DNA of 64,000 bases. Source: Candidatus Bathyarchaeota archaeon (lineage in GTDB: Archaea; Thermoproteota; Bathyarchaeia; TCS64). Numbering within the stretch: position 1 is the first letter of the stretch; each line of letters opens with the position of its first letter. A program made the translations under genes and the position numbers. The stretch lies in contig JADHWN010000011.1 of the NCBI GenBank assembly GCA_016783455.1, positions 1 to 64,000 of the forward strand. Reading direction: 5' to 3'. The notes below the pieces were generated by a model, which had not been told where the DNA came from, did not search any database, and saw nothing but the letters and a program-made list of their open reading frames with translations. Below are positions 42,913 to 52,252 of the stretch, one piece after another.

Positions 42913-43257
42913 TTAGGTTATCCTCGCACCATTGGGGATCTCGTGGTCGGTCGTTAGGAGCGCTAGCTTTCCATCGATCTCAGCTGCCAGGAGCATGCCG
43001 TAGGACCACTGGCCGAAGATCTTGGCTGGCTTCATGTTCAGGACCACGGCTATCACCTTCCCCGCGAGGTCGTCGGCCGTGTACCAGTCTACGAGGCCTG
43101 TGACTATCTGGCGTAGCTCCCCTCCTATGTCTACCTGCAGCTTGTAGAGCTTGTCGGAGCCAGGGACCTTCTCCACCTCGGCCACGGTTCCTATTCTTAT
43201 GTCGAGCTTCTTGAACTCCTTCATCGTGATTACGTCGCTCAAACAGGACACCTTCAC
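42913..43257 (-). CDS. tRNA-binding OB-fold protein (CsaA/EMAP-II/MetRS-beta type)
   Basis: 114 aa. FKKLDIRIGTVAEVEKVPGSDKLYKLQVDIG (blocks LDIRIGTVAEVE and DKLYKLQVDIG), RQIVTGL and MKPAKIFGQWSYGMLLAA are the tRNA-binding domain. It may be the separate dimerisation/tRNA-binding subunit of methionyl-tRNA synthetase or a CsaA-like protein. Start ambiguous: GTG 43257 fits a leaderless transcript from a TATA near 43283; ATG 43224 fits the family length. Confidence 0.85.
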   Translation of the reverse strand: MKVSCLSDVITMKEFKKLDIRIGTVAEVEKVPGSDKLYKLQVDIGGELRQIVTGLVDWYTADDLAGKVIAVVLNMKPAKIFGQWSYGMLLAAEIDGKLALLTTDHEIPNGARIT

Positions 43258-43325
43258 CTTATACGAAACTGAACCCTAATAAATTAAATGTCGGGATAAT
43301 CAGAGACCGCTTCCTCAGGGAATGC

Positions 43326-44504
43326 TCAAGACTCCCTCAGGAACCTTGCGGCTATCAGTGCATACATTTTCGATACAGGAGGCAGCCAATCCAAGGGCAC
43401 GTACTCGTTCTTCTGATGCGCTCCCCCCCTTTCTGGTCCGAGATGTAGGCACGGTATGCCCCCTTCCCCGGCGAATATGTTTGCATCGGTTATCCCCGAT
43501 GCGTACTCGTACAACGGCTCTCTTCTCATGATCTCTCTGTAGGTCTTGTCGAACACCTGCAGGATGAGGTCGCTCTTCTCCATGACATAGGCCTCGTATC
43601 TCGGTGGTTTGGTCTTCACCTCGACATTGGCCTCTAGGTCCAGAGAGTCCACAAGCCTCTCCATATCCTTGATGGCGGTCTCCACCGTCTCACCCGGCAC
43701 CAGCAGCCTGTTGACCTCGAAGCGGCAGCTGGCTGGCACGACCACCGAGTAGACCTCGTAGCCCCCCTCTATCTTGAGGGTTGAGTAGTTCCCCTTACCG
43801 AAGTCCGGGTGGTCCTTGAACTCGAGCCTGTCAAGGTTCGCGATGATCGCGCTGGCCTCCTCAACGGAGTTCACCCCGAGGTGGGGCCTGAACCCGTGAG
43901 CCGCCTTGCCGTGGACGTAGATGTCGTAGAGGATCTTCCCCGTTATGCCCAGGGGGATGGGCTTAGTCTCGTTCCCCGGGTATGGCTCAGCCAGTATGAT
44001 GGCATTGACGTCTGCGAGGTCGGTCTTCAGCAGTGCCTTTGCGCCCATCCCGTAGGCTTCCTCGTCGATGACCCCTGAGAAGGACAGCTCTCCCTTGAGG
44101 CTGAAATCGGACTCGACTATCGCTTTGAGAGCATTTATCGTGCACGCTATGCCGGCCTTCATGTCGCAGGATCCAAGGCCGTGCATCTTCCCCTCTTTCG
44201 TCACTGGTGTGAATGGGTCCGTGTCCCATCCCTCGACGACGGGGACCGTGTCCGTGTGCCCGTTGAAGTTGAGCCTCCTCCCCGGCCCCTCCCCCTTCAG
44301 CCTGGCGTAGACGTTGGGCCTCCCCGGCTCCACCTCGTCCATCTCGCACTCGAATCCTAGGGATTCCAGCTCTGCCCTGATGTACTCGGCCAGCTCTCCC
44401 TCCTGGCCCACCACCGAGTTTATGCGGATCATGTCCTCGAGGAGCCTTATCGTGTAGGAGTCGTCCAGCCTTGAGAGAACCTCTTCTGTCATCTTGATTT
44501 GCAT
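43326..44504 (-). CDS. M20 family peptidase/deacylase (ArgE/DapE type)
   Basis: 392 aa. Two-zinc centre: NGHTDTVP (His, with catalytic Asp), GSCDMKAG (bridging Asp), VIDEEAYG (general base and ligand Glu) and HLGPERGGAHQKNEYV near the end. The lid domain is intact. It probably deacylates amino-acid derivatives or splits small peptides; acetylornithine and succinyl-diaminopimelate substrates cannot be separated by reading. Downstream of lig by 30 bp on the same strand. Confidence 0.9.
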   Translation of the reverse strand: MQIKMTEEVLSRLDDSYTIRLLEDMIRINSVVGQEGELAEYIRAELESLGFECEMDEVEPGRPNVYARLKGEGPGRRLNFNGHTDTVPVVEGWDTDPFTPVTKEGKMHGLGSCDMKAGIACTINALKAIVESDFSLKGELSFSGVIDEEAYGMGAKALLKTDLADVNAIILAEPYPGNETKPIPLGITGKILYDIYVHGKAAHGFRPHLGVNSVEEASAIIANLDRLEFKDHPDFGKGNYSTLKIEGGYEVYSVVVPASCRFEVNRLLVPGETVETAIKDMERLVDSLDLEANVEVKTKPPRYEAYVMEKSDLILQVFDKTYREIMRREPLYEYASGITDANIFAGEGGIPCLHLGPERGGAHQKNEYVPLDWLPPVSKMYALIAARFLRES

Positions 44505-44534
44505 AAGATATGGTGGGAGGATAAAATAGTTGCT

Positions 44535-46286
44535 TTACACGGTCTTGGTCTGGGCGTTGTACATGTCCACGACCTCGGTGACCTGTGTAGCCTCCTCGGG
44601 AGACTTATCGTCCCTCCACCTGATGAAGCGGGGGAACCTGACCGCCAACCCCGAGTCCTTCCTCAGCTTCCCGTAGGCGGCCGTGTGTATGGGGCTCAGG
44701 GTAAGCTCGTCCCCCAGGACCTCCATCACCACCCCGGGGCTGAACCAGACCTCGGCCTCCATCAGGGAGTCGACCCGGGGATGTTTCCCTTCGTGCTGAT
44801 GCTCCCTGAGCATCTCTGGTATCTTGGCCAGGTTCTCGTCAGTGAAGCCGGTTCCCACCTTGCAGATGGTCCTGTACGTGTCCTCTTCTGGGTCGTAGAC
44901 GGCCCCCAGCAGGGCCCCGTAGTTTCCTGCTCTCCGCCCTCTCCCATAGAAGGCGCCGACTATCACCAGGTCCACGGGGTCCACCATCTTGCTCTGGTAG
45001 CTGGCCTTCAGCTTCACCCAGAGCCAGGAGCGTCCGCCAGCCCTGTAGATGGAGTCGTCTGCGACGGACTTGACCAGCAGGCCCTCCGTGCCGTCCGTTA
45101 TGGCCTCCTCAAAGAAGTCGTCCAGCTGGGAGGCCTCTGAGATGGGTTTCGCCCTGACGAGCTTGAAGCGCTCTGTCTCCTCCACGATCTCCCCGAGGCG
45201 TCTTCTGCGCTCCGTGTAGGGTCGGAGGGTGAGGTCCTCCCCGTCGGCGTATAGGCACTCGAAGAGGTAGACCGCCACGGGGAGTTTCTCCATCATCTCC
45301 TCGATGCCGTACTTTCTCCGCCGCTGCATCAGCGTCTGGAAGGGCTTCATCTCCCCTGTTTCAGCGTCAACGGCGACACCTTCGCCCTCCACGATGGCCT
45401 CATCGGCTTTCACTTGCTCGATCATCATCTGTACTGCGTCGGGGTACATGCGGGTGATGTTCTCCATCCTCCGGGAGAAGATCTCTACGTGCTCCCCTTT
45501 CTTGTGGATCTGGAACCTCTCCCCGTCGAGCTTGTACTCCGCGGAGCATTCTCCCAGCTTCTCGATGACCTCCTCCGAGGTGGAGAGGCGCTGGGCGGAC
45601 ATCATCCTGATGGGCTTGCCCACTATGATCTCGGCGTTCTCCAGTCTCTTCAGCCCTCCATCCGCCAGAGTCCTGCCCACATACCCCAGGTCGCTCGTCA
45701 GGTTGTACGCCCTCTCCAGGACGGGTCTGTTCTTGGCCGAGCCCGTGTAGGCCAGTGCGAGGGAGTCCAGCATAGTCATATCTCCGATGCCAAGCCTGAG
45801 GGCTCCCACGACCATCCTGGCTAGGTAGCGGGCTCCGAGGGGCGAGGAGTTGACCATCAGCCTCACTAGGCGGTCTATCTTCCTTCCAGCGCTGCCCTTC
45901 CCCGATTCCTTGGCGATCTGGTCGAGGGTGCCGTAGACATCGGAGACGGAGAGCCGTTTCCCCCCGAGCCTGCCCAGCCTCTTGCCCTTGAGGGCGTCCT
46001 CGGCTGTGAGGCCTATGTCCCCCTTCTCGGCTAACAGCGCCTCGACCTCCGACTTGCTCAGCCCGGTGGCCTTCACTATGGTCGTAATGACCATCTTCTC
46101 AGCCATCCCTATCTCCGGTTCGCCGGTCCAGTCCGGGTGTATCTTCCCCTGTGTGAGGTAGATGACCAGCTCGATCTCATCGGGGCTGGCCTCCTTCAGC
46201 AGGGCGGCCAGGATGTCAGTCATCTCCAGCCTCTTTGTCGTCGCTTCAAGTTTCTCGTAGGTGGTGACGAGAGTATCGTAGAGCAT
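44535..46286 (-). CDS. lig: ATP-dependent DNA ligase
   Basis: 583 aa. An N-terminal DNA-binding domain (about 1-215) is followed by the adenylation domain with lysine motif I AEYKLDGERFQIH, motif III CLYADGEDLTLRPY, motif IV GTEGLLVKS and motif V WVKLKASY. The OB-fold domain ends with a LRKDSGLAVRFPRFIRWRDD block (LAVRFPRFIRWRDDK). It seals nicks in replication and repair, partnering PCNA. A TATA box 28-38 bases before the ATG predicts a leaderless mRNA. Confidence 0.96.
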   Translation of the reverse strand: MLYDTLVTTYEKLEATTKRLEMTDILAALLKEASPDEIELVIYLTQGKIHPDWTGEPEIGMAEKMVITTIVKATGLSKSEVEALLAEKGDIGLTAEDALKGKRLGRLGGKRLSVSDVYGTLDQIAKESGKGSAGRKIDRLVRLMVNSSPLGARYLARMVVGALRLGIGDMTMLDSLALAYTGSAKNRPVLERAYNLTSDLGYVGRTLADGGLKRLENAEIIVGKPIRMMSAQRLSTSEEVIEKLGECSAEYKLDGERFQIHKKGEHVEIFSRRMENITRMYPDAVQMMIEQVKADEAIVEGEGVAVDAETGEMKPFQTLMQRRRKYGIEEMMEKLPVAVYLFECLYADGEDLTLRPYTERRRRLGEIVEETERFKLVRAKPISEASQLDDFFEEAITDGTEGLLVKSVADDSIYRAGGRSWLWVKLKASYQSKMVDPVDLVIVGAFYGRGRRAGNYGALLGAVYDPEEDTYRTICKVGTGFTDENLAKIPEMLREHQHEGKHPRVDSLMEAEVWFSPGVVMEVLGDELTLSPIHTAAYGKLRKDSGLAVRFPRFIRWRDDKSPEEATQVTEVVDMYNAQTKTV

Positions 46287-46314
46287 CGGTACCAGAGAAC
46301 CAGAAGGGGATTGT

Positions 46315-46324
46315 GGATATATTC
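46315..46324 (-). promoter_or_regulatory. TATA box of lig
   Basis: Minus-strand AATATATCC about 28-38 bases before the ATG at 46286; transcription should begin at or next to the start codon. Confidence 0.45.
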
Positions 46325-46336
46325 TTTACCAAAGCT

Positions 46337-47113
46337 CTAAACAGTGTAGATGTCGGCAGATTTCTCCCCGATGTTGATGGTCTCCATGAGAGCATCTATG
46401 AGGCAGTACTCCCCGACCCTGTCGATTATCATCTCGAAGATGTATCGAGTGCCTTTCTCCCGCTCGATCTTGGTGAGGAGGCTGGGGGGGAAGATGTCGT
46501 TCTGCATGAAGTTCCAGATGAAGTCGAGCCTCGGGAACCTGTGGTGCCTCAGGACGACGTAGGACCTGTAGTGGGTAAGCAGATCCGCGTACTGGATCGC
46601 CCACAGGCCTGCGAGCTCTTCGTCTGTCCTTATGCAGTCGTCGTCGGATCGTTCCCTAATGATCTCCATGCTTACATCGAGTTTGTCCTTATGGTCGTCT
46701 AGCATGTGCTCCTTGGTGGCTTTGATGATGTGGTCGCCCCCCGCGTAGTCGTCGGCGTGGATGACCTCGTGCACTGAGGTGTAGTAGGTCATGGTGTGGG
46801 GGACCTCAGGCAAGTCGAGGGGGCTGTCGCAGAAGGGCAGTTCATCGTCGAGGGTGATTGTCGCTGGAGGGGCGAAGTCGCCGTAGAGGGTGTGGTACTT
46901 TCCCTCTCTCTCCTTGCGCAATGGGGCCGCTTGGAATGTCCCTCGATTGAGAATGCTTCTTGTGGCTGCGAGGTTGAGGCAGATGGGCAGTTGAAGCTTC
47001 ATCTGGGCGTCGTCTATCAGCCCGATGGACTCGAAGACGAGCTCCCGCACGTCCCTTGAGTTCAGCCTCCTCCGCCCTATCAACTCATATCTAAATCTGT
47101 TGTGAACCTTCAC
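46337..47113 (-). CDS. Putative HExxH metalloprotein of unknown family
   Basis: 258 aa, GTG start. SVHEVIHADDYAGGDH contains an HExxH zinc-binding motif in a predicted helix, with further His/Asp/Glu in the next 30 residues. The C-terminal half is rich in aromatic and charged helices (FIWNFMQNDIFPP; YIFEMIIDRVGEYC). I recognise no family. A protease or other zinc hydrolase is possible. It lies upstream of lig on the same strand, but lig has its own promoter. Confidence 0.6.
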   Translation of the reverse strand: MKVHNRFRYELIGRRRLNSRDVRELVFESIGLIDDAQMKLQLPICLNLAATRSILNRGTFQAAPLRKEREGKYHTLYGDFAPPATITLDDELPFCDSPLDLPEVPHTMTYYTSVHEVIHADDYAGGDHIIKATKEHMLDDHKDKLDVSMEIIRERSDDDCIRTDEELAGLWAIQYADLLTHYRSYVVLRHHRFPRLDFIWNFMQNDIFPPSLLTKIEREKGTRYIFEMIIDRVGEYCLIDALMETINIGEKSADIYTV

Positions 47114-47188
47114 TTTTAAGGAAAGTGGTGTAAAGGTATCTACTACGATCTAACCACGACGTTATTTGAAATGTAGAATAGGGTTGTT

Positions 47189-47809
47189 TTAGCTAAATGA
47201 GCCCCGGACGTACTGCGTGAACCCTTGGTTGCCGAGCATCGTCGCCAGCAGGATGCCCATCACCACCATCTCGATGACTGCCTTCACGAGGACCTGCACT
47301 GTGAGCGCGGCCACCCAGAAGATGGAGTTAGGGATGAACAACGGGAAGAGGTACATGAAGATGAGGTAGGTCACTATCCCCTCTGGGATGTAGGAGACGA
47401 CCGTCGAGACCACCATCATACTCCGTTTACCGTCAACCCCGAGCCTCTTCATCAGGAAACCCGCCGTGATGCCCGTCAGGGCTTTACCCACTGGCAGCCC
47501 GAATCCCGTGATGAAGTTCCCCTGGGAGAACCCGAACTCGAACGCTGCCACCAAGCTCCCGATCAGTGCCGTGAGTCCCCCCACCACCGGTCCCCCGAAG
47601 AGGGCCGCTATGAAGGTTGAGAGGTGGGACAGGTCGAGGGCCAGGGAGAAGCTCGTCGGCCCGAGGGGTATGGCGGGCACCAGGGGTGCCAGCTTTATCG
47701 AGATGAAGGATAGGACGTTTCCGAGGGCGGCCATCAACGCGATGAAGGTCAACCTCTTGGAGCTGAACAGATCGCTCATGGGCTTCTGGTCTACTCCGAG
47801 CCTACCCAT
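47189..47809 (-). CDS. ECF transporter substrate-binding (S) component-like protein
   Basis: 206 aa from the ATG at 47809, which sits where a TATA box at 47838-47843 predicts the mRNA start. An alternative ATG lies at 47779. Six hydrophobic segments, with the typical ALMAALGNVLSFISIKL opening and Gly-rich GGPVVGGLTALIGSLVA loops of S components. It would bind a vitamin or precursor and use shared ATPase/T units encoded elsewhere. The substrate is not identifiable. Confidence 0.75.
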   Translation of the reverse strand: MGRLGVDQKPMSDLFSSKRLTFIALMAALGNVLSFISIKLAPLVPAIPLGPTSFSLALDLSHLSTFIAALFGGPVVGGLTALIGSLVAAFEFGFSQGNFITGFGLPVGKALTGITAGFLMKRLGVDGKRSMMVVSTVVSYIPEGIVTYLIFMYLFPLFIPNSIFWVAALTVQVLVKAVIEMVVMGILLATMLGNQGFTQYVRGSFS

Positions 47810-47837
47810 ATCAAGGTTGCTACAAAAATATTGGTAG

Positions 47838-47843
47838 ATATAA
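47838..47843 (-). promoter_or_regulatory. TATA box of the ECF S-component gene
   Basis: Minus-strand GGTTATATCT; 27 bases to the ATG at 47809, giving a near-leaderless mRNA and supporting that start. Confidence 0.45.
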
Positions 47844-47859
47844 CCCTGTCCCACTGTGG

Positions 47860-49185
47860 TCAGGGCATACCTCTCAAGCTGCGCTTGAAGTAGTCCTCGA
47901 TCTCCTTCTTCTGCTTGTCAGGTATCTCCTTCTCGAAGGGGAAGGCCGCGGCCTCGGCGACGTACCTCGTCAGGTACTCCTCGATGAACCTTCCTTGGTT
48001 GTGAAGCGCCCTCGGGTTGAGCCAGCTGATGTCGTCTTCGATGCTGTGCATGAATGTGTTGCTGGGGGTGCCCCTGGAGAATGAGACGCTCGGGATGCCG
48101 ACCGCCGACAGGGAGGTCCCATCGGAGGAGTAGACCCCCTCGTTTACGGTGAACACCGTCCCCGTCTCCTTGGATAGCAGCATAATCGAAGCCTTCAGCT
48201 CAGGTGGGCCAAGGGTTCTGGATGAGTTGGTGCCTAGGAAGCCTCCGTGCACGTCGAGGTTCACGCAGAGCACTGTCCTGTCGAGCTCAGTCTGGTCCTC
48301 GTCCTCGTTCTCCTTCTTCGCCTCCTCTGAGGCCTTCCTCAGCTTGGTGGCGTAGTCCCTGCTCCCAAGGAGTCCGACCTCCTCGCAGCCCCATGCCGCG
48401 AACTTCATGGTCCTCTTCGTGCCCTTCTCCTTGAAGACCCTGGCGAGCTCCATGGTTATGGCCGTGCCACCCGCGTTGTCGCCTGCTCCTGAGACCTCGA
48501 GGACGGTGTCGTAGTGGCCTCCGACCACGATTATCTCTTCAGGTCTCTCGTAGCCCTCTATCTCGGCTATCACGTTCTGGGAGTTGACTGTCTTCGACTC
48601 GGTCTCAGCGACGACGTGGACCCTGCTGGCCCCCGATTGGACCAGCTTGCGGCCGTCCATGAACGCGATCCTGAGGGCCGGCAGCTCTCCGTACTTCTCC
48701 TTGACGAGGTGGCTTCCCCAGAGATTCTTCGCCAGGACCCTGGGAGAGCTCTCGATGAAGATCATGGCTAGGGGCTTGAACTTGGATAGCAGACGGTACG
48801 ATTTCTTCCTGTCCTTGGGGCGTCCGGAGGTCATGATGATCTTGCCCTCGATATCCGGTGTGAGGTACTCCTCGTCGTACGTCTCGAGGTAGACGAGGTC
48901 TCCGGTCACCCCTTCTGGACCGGTGCTGCCGAATAGGGGCATCACCTCGCAGGGAATCTCACCCATCTTCGGCTCCAGGACTTCGAGCTTCTGGGAGACT
49001 ACTCTCCCCGTGGTGACCTCGAACTCCTCTATAGATGTCTTGAGCCCGAGCGCCTTGAACTCGGAGGCGATCCAGTCGGCGGCCTTCTTCTCGGCCTCGC
49101 TCCCGCTGGGTCTGGTGCCGATGTCGACTGCCAGCTTCTCGATGTACTTGAAAGCTTTCTCTCCGTCGAACAGTAATTTTGTCAT
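47860..49185 (-). CDS. M28 family metallopeptidase with PA-like insert
   Basis: 441 aa. The two-zinc M28 site is complete: GGHYDTV (His, Asp), GAGDNAGGT (bridging Asp), WGCEEVGLLGS (catalytic Glu pair), VNLDVHGG (Asp) and FMHSIEDD (His). Residues about 80-200 form an inserted protease-associated-like domain. There is no signal peptide, so it is probably a cytoplasmic aminopeptidase. Monocistronic. Confidence 0.92.
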   Translation of the reverse strand: MTKLLFDGEKAFKYIEKLAVDIGTRPSGSEAEKKAADWIASEFKALGLKTSIEEFEVTTGRVVSQKLEVLEPKMGEIPCEVMPLFGSTGPEGVTGDLVYLETYDEEYLTPDIEGKIIMTSGRPKDRKKSYRLLSKFKPLAMIFIESSPRVLAKNLWGSHLVKEKYGELPALRIAFMDGRKLVQSGASRVHVVAETESKTVNSQNVIAEIEGYERPEEIIVVGGHYDTVLEVSGAGDNAGGTAITMELARVFKEKGTKRTMKFAAWGCEEVGLLGSRDYATKLRKASEEAKKENEDEDQTELDRTVLCVNLDVHGGFLGTNSSRTLGPPELKASIMLLSKETGTVFTVNEGVYSSDGTSLSAVGIPSVSFSRGTPSNTFMHSIEDDISWLNPRALHNQGRFIEEYLTRYVAEAAAFPFEKEIPDKQKKEIEDYFKRSLRGMP

Positions 49186-49284
49186 ATGATTCTCGACATA
49201 AGTAGTCCTATACGATATAAAATGTTAATCAGGTATCTGAAGGTCTGAATGAAAAGAGGAATTTGAAAAATTTATGTTGGGAGT

Positions 49285-50472
49285 TTAGACTCCCTCTGCC
49301 ATTACGCCTTTCTTCTTGAGTTCGTCGTACTGCTCCTCGGTGTAGCCGAGGTACTCCATGACGACCTGCTTGTTGTGCTCCCCGAGGAGGGGGGCATGTG
49401 ACGTCACCTTGCCTGGTGACTCGGACATCTTCACGGGGAAGTTGACGGCCTCGTACTTGCCCATCTTGGGGTGCTCGATCTCGACGAACATGTCCCTGGC
49501 CCGTACGTGGGGGTCCTTGGTGGCTTCGCTTGCCCAGTAGACTGGTGCAACGGGTAGCCCTACGTCCGAGAAGAACTTGACCGCCTCGTCGCGGGTCATG
49601 GTCTTGACGTGCTCCTTGACGGCGTCCTGCTCGAGCTCCTCGACGCCCATGACCTCCTTGAGCTTCTCCATGCCCTTTGGCCTCCAGCCCGCGAGGTGGA
49701 TATGGCCGTCACTCACCTCGAGTATGCCGCTGATCCTCATCATCCCGCCCCCGCCCTGCTGCTGCTTGCGCCTCTCCTCCTGCTCCGCCCGCCTCTCCAG
49801 CTCGTCCTTACCCGTCACGAGGTAGTTAGTAATGCCGGTCTGATAGGCGACCATGCAGTCGGTCTGGGCGACGTCGATCATCTGTCCCTTTCCGGTCTTG
49901 TCACGGTACCTGATGGCTCCTACGATGCACATGGCTGCCATAGTGCCGGGCGCGAGGTCACCGAAGGCACCTGTCATGCTCAAAGGTGGGCCCTCTGGGT
50001 CCACGTTCATCCCCTGGTTCTTGGCGAATCCAGCCATAGCCTCAGCGATGACCGCATATGAGGCCCAGGTTGCGTAGGGTCCCGTCTGGCCGAAGCCTGA
50101 GAGAGCCGCGTATATTATCTTGGGGTTGACCTCCTTCAGCACGTCGTAGCCTAATCCCATCCGCTCCATCGTGCCAGGAGCGAAGTTCTGGACCACGACG
50201 TCAGCCTTCTTCACAAGCTCCTTGAAGATCTTGAGCCCCTCGGGGTTCTTCAGATCGATGGCGATAGCCTTCTTGTTGAGGTTCAGGTGGTGGAATGTCG
50301 CGCTTGCACCACCGTAGAGGGTGCCCTGCTGCGGGATCCTGCCCAGTCCACCCCACGGCGGCTCCACCTTTATGACCTCGGCGCCCATCTCGGCCAGCAT
50401 CATCGTGGACCAAGGGCCGAACCAGACGTGGGTCATGTCAAGGACTTTAATGTCTTCGAGTATGCTCTTCAT
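49285..50472 (-). CDS. Type III CoA transferase (CaiB/BaiF family), copy 2
   Basis: 395 aa. MTHVWFGPWSTMMLAEMGAE, LNLNKKAIAIDLK, ALSGFGQTGPY and GQMIDVAQTD (catalytic Asp) align with copy 1 along the whole length. A distinguishing insert near residue 245 is Gln/Gly-rich (RRKQQQGGGGMMR). The two are not in one operon, but their similarity suggests either a heteromeric enzyme or related substrates. Acid substrates unknown. Confidence 0.93.
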   Translation of the reverse strand: MKSILEDIKVLDMTHVWFGPWSTMMLAEMGAEVIKVEPPWGGLGRIPQQGTLYGGASATFHHLNLNKKAIAIDLKNPEGLKIFKELVKKADVVVQNFAPGTMERMGLGYDVLKEVNPKIIYAALSGFGQTGPYATWASYAVIAEAMAGFAKNQGMNVDPEGPPLSMTGAFGDLAPGTMAAMCIVGAIRYRDKTGKGQMIDVAQTDCMVAYQTGITNYLVTGKDELERRAEQEERRKQQQGGGGMMRISGILEVSDGHIHLAGWRPKGMEKLKEVMGVEELEQDAVKEHVKTMTRDEAVKFFSDVGLPVAPVYWASEATKDPHVRARDMFVEIEHPKMGKYEAVNFPVKMSESPGKVTSHAPLLGEHNKQVVMEYLGYTEEQYDELKKKGVMAEGV

Positions 50473-50680
50473 TTTGTTATCCTCTTAATTATCCTCCTGA
50501 AGTAAAGATGGATATTCATATAGTTTTCCTTTTGACTCTAAACTTGGGCCACTCCTGTGTGAATATGAGGTCGACGTGAGAAAGCCAGGCTGCTACGGAA
50601 AAGACTTAAAAATCTCCTATCTGATTAATGGGGCTAGGTGGAGAATTAAGATAAACCACCTAAAAATGGAATGAAATGTG

Positions 50681-52166
50681 ATGAGAGAGGATTATAAAAA
50701 GGCGCCTTAGCCTTTTACAGGAACTTGTTTCTCTAGGAATAGACCCTTACCCACCCGACGTTGAGTCCAATCACTCCGTGAGGGAGATACTCAGGAGTGC
50801 AGACGCTGGCACAATCATTGAGGGGGAAGTAGCTACCATTGGCAGGGTCATGGCCATCAGAAGGCATGGAGGGATGACCTTCGTTGACATACATGACGAC
50901 GATCTAAGACTTCAGTGCCAGTTCAGGTTGGACGGCATCGGCGAAGAAGGGTACAATTTCCTTAGGAGATATGTCGAGAGGGGAGACTTCCTGGGGGTCG
51001 CCGGGAGCCTGTTCTACACGAAGATGGGCGAGCTCACACTCCAAGCTGAACGCATGTCCCTTCTCTCCAAGGCTCTATACGACCTGCCGGGAAGCTGGTA
51101 CGGACTGAGCAACGTTGAGACGCGTTACAGGCAGAGGTATCTAGATCTCCTCCTCAACCCGGATGTAAGGGACCTTTTCAGGATCCGGAGTAGGATCATC
51201 TCGGGTGTGAGGGCGTTCATGGAGGCGCGAGGCTTCCTTGAGGTCGAGACGCCCCTGATCCAGGAGTCCTACGGTGGAGCCACGGCAAGGCCCTTCACCA
51301 CACGCGTTAACTACCTGGATGAGACGAGGTACCTCCAGATCTCCCCTGAGCTCTACCTCAAGAGGCTGACGATCGGCGGCTACAACCGGGTATACACGAT
51401 ATGCAAGAACTTTCGTAACGAAGAGATCGATGTCACCCACAACCCCGAGTTCACGATGATGGAGTGCTACCAGGCATACGCCGACTACAACGACATCATG
51501 GAGCTCACAGAGGGCCTGATTTCGACTCTGGCAAGGGATATTCACGGCTCCACGGTGGTGAGGTACAACGGGGCTAGAATTGACCTGACCCCCCCTTGGA
51601 AGAGAGTGACTATGTACGATGCCCTGAAGGAGATAGCTGGGATTGATGTCAACAACCTCGACGATGTTGAGGTTGAGGAGATCCTCCAGGACTGCGACCC
51701 GGACAACTATCGCAAGCTCATGGGCAGGAGAGGGTACAATAGGGGGCTCTTCATAGCCCAGCTCTTCGACCATTTCTGTCAGAGCAGCCTGATTCAACCC
51801 ATGTTCGTCATCGACTACCCGAAGGAGACGGTGCCCCTGTGCAAGAATCACCGGGAGGACCCTGATCTCATCGAGAGGTTCGAGCTCTTCATCAACGGCA
51901 TGGAGATGGCGAACGCTTACACTGAGCTCAACGATCCGGTGCTTCAGCAAAGGCTCTTCCAGGAGGAGATGAGCAGGGCGAGGGGAGGAGACGCAGACGC
52001 CCACCCGTATGATGAGGACTTCCTGGAGGCCCTGCGATACGGGATGCCGCCGACCGGGGGTCTAGGCGTAGGCATAGATAGGCTCGTGATGCTGCTGACG
52101 GATAACACGAGCATCAAGGAGACGATCCTTTTCCCGATGATGAGGCACAGGGACAACGGACAATAA
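50681..52166 (+). CDS. lysS: Lysyl-tRNA synthetase, class II, with apparent N-terminal +1 frameshift
   Basis: The main frame from GTG 50778 encodes 462 aa: the OB-fold, motif 1 (FLEVETPLI), motif 2 (ICKNFRNEEID) and motif 3 (GGLGVGIDRLVM) of class II LysRS. However, family-like residues LVSLGIDPYP continue upstream in that frame without any ATG, GTG or TTG before a stop at 50682. An ATG at 50681 opens the neighbouring frame (MREDYKKAP, stop TAG at 50708). A +1 shift at CCT TAG (50705-50710) would join them into a normal N-terminus. It is either programmed shifting or an indel. Many euryarchaea use class I LysRS instead. Confidence 0.9.
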
Positions 52167-52193
52167 TAAGACCCGTCCGGTTTTCACGTTAAC

Positions 52194-52208
52194 CCCTTTT
52201 TTCTTTCT
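52194..52208 (+). terminator. T-tract terminator after lysS
   Basis: CCCCTTTTTTCTTTC about 30 bases after the stop codon; no strong hairpin. Confidence 0.4.
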
Positions 52209-52252
52209 ACCTAACAAGCTTAATCTCGTACCCTTTGAGAGTAAATGTTGAT

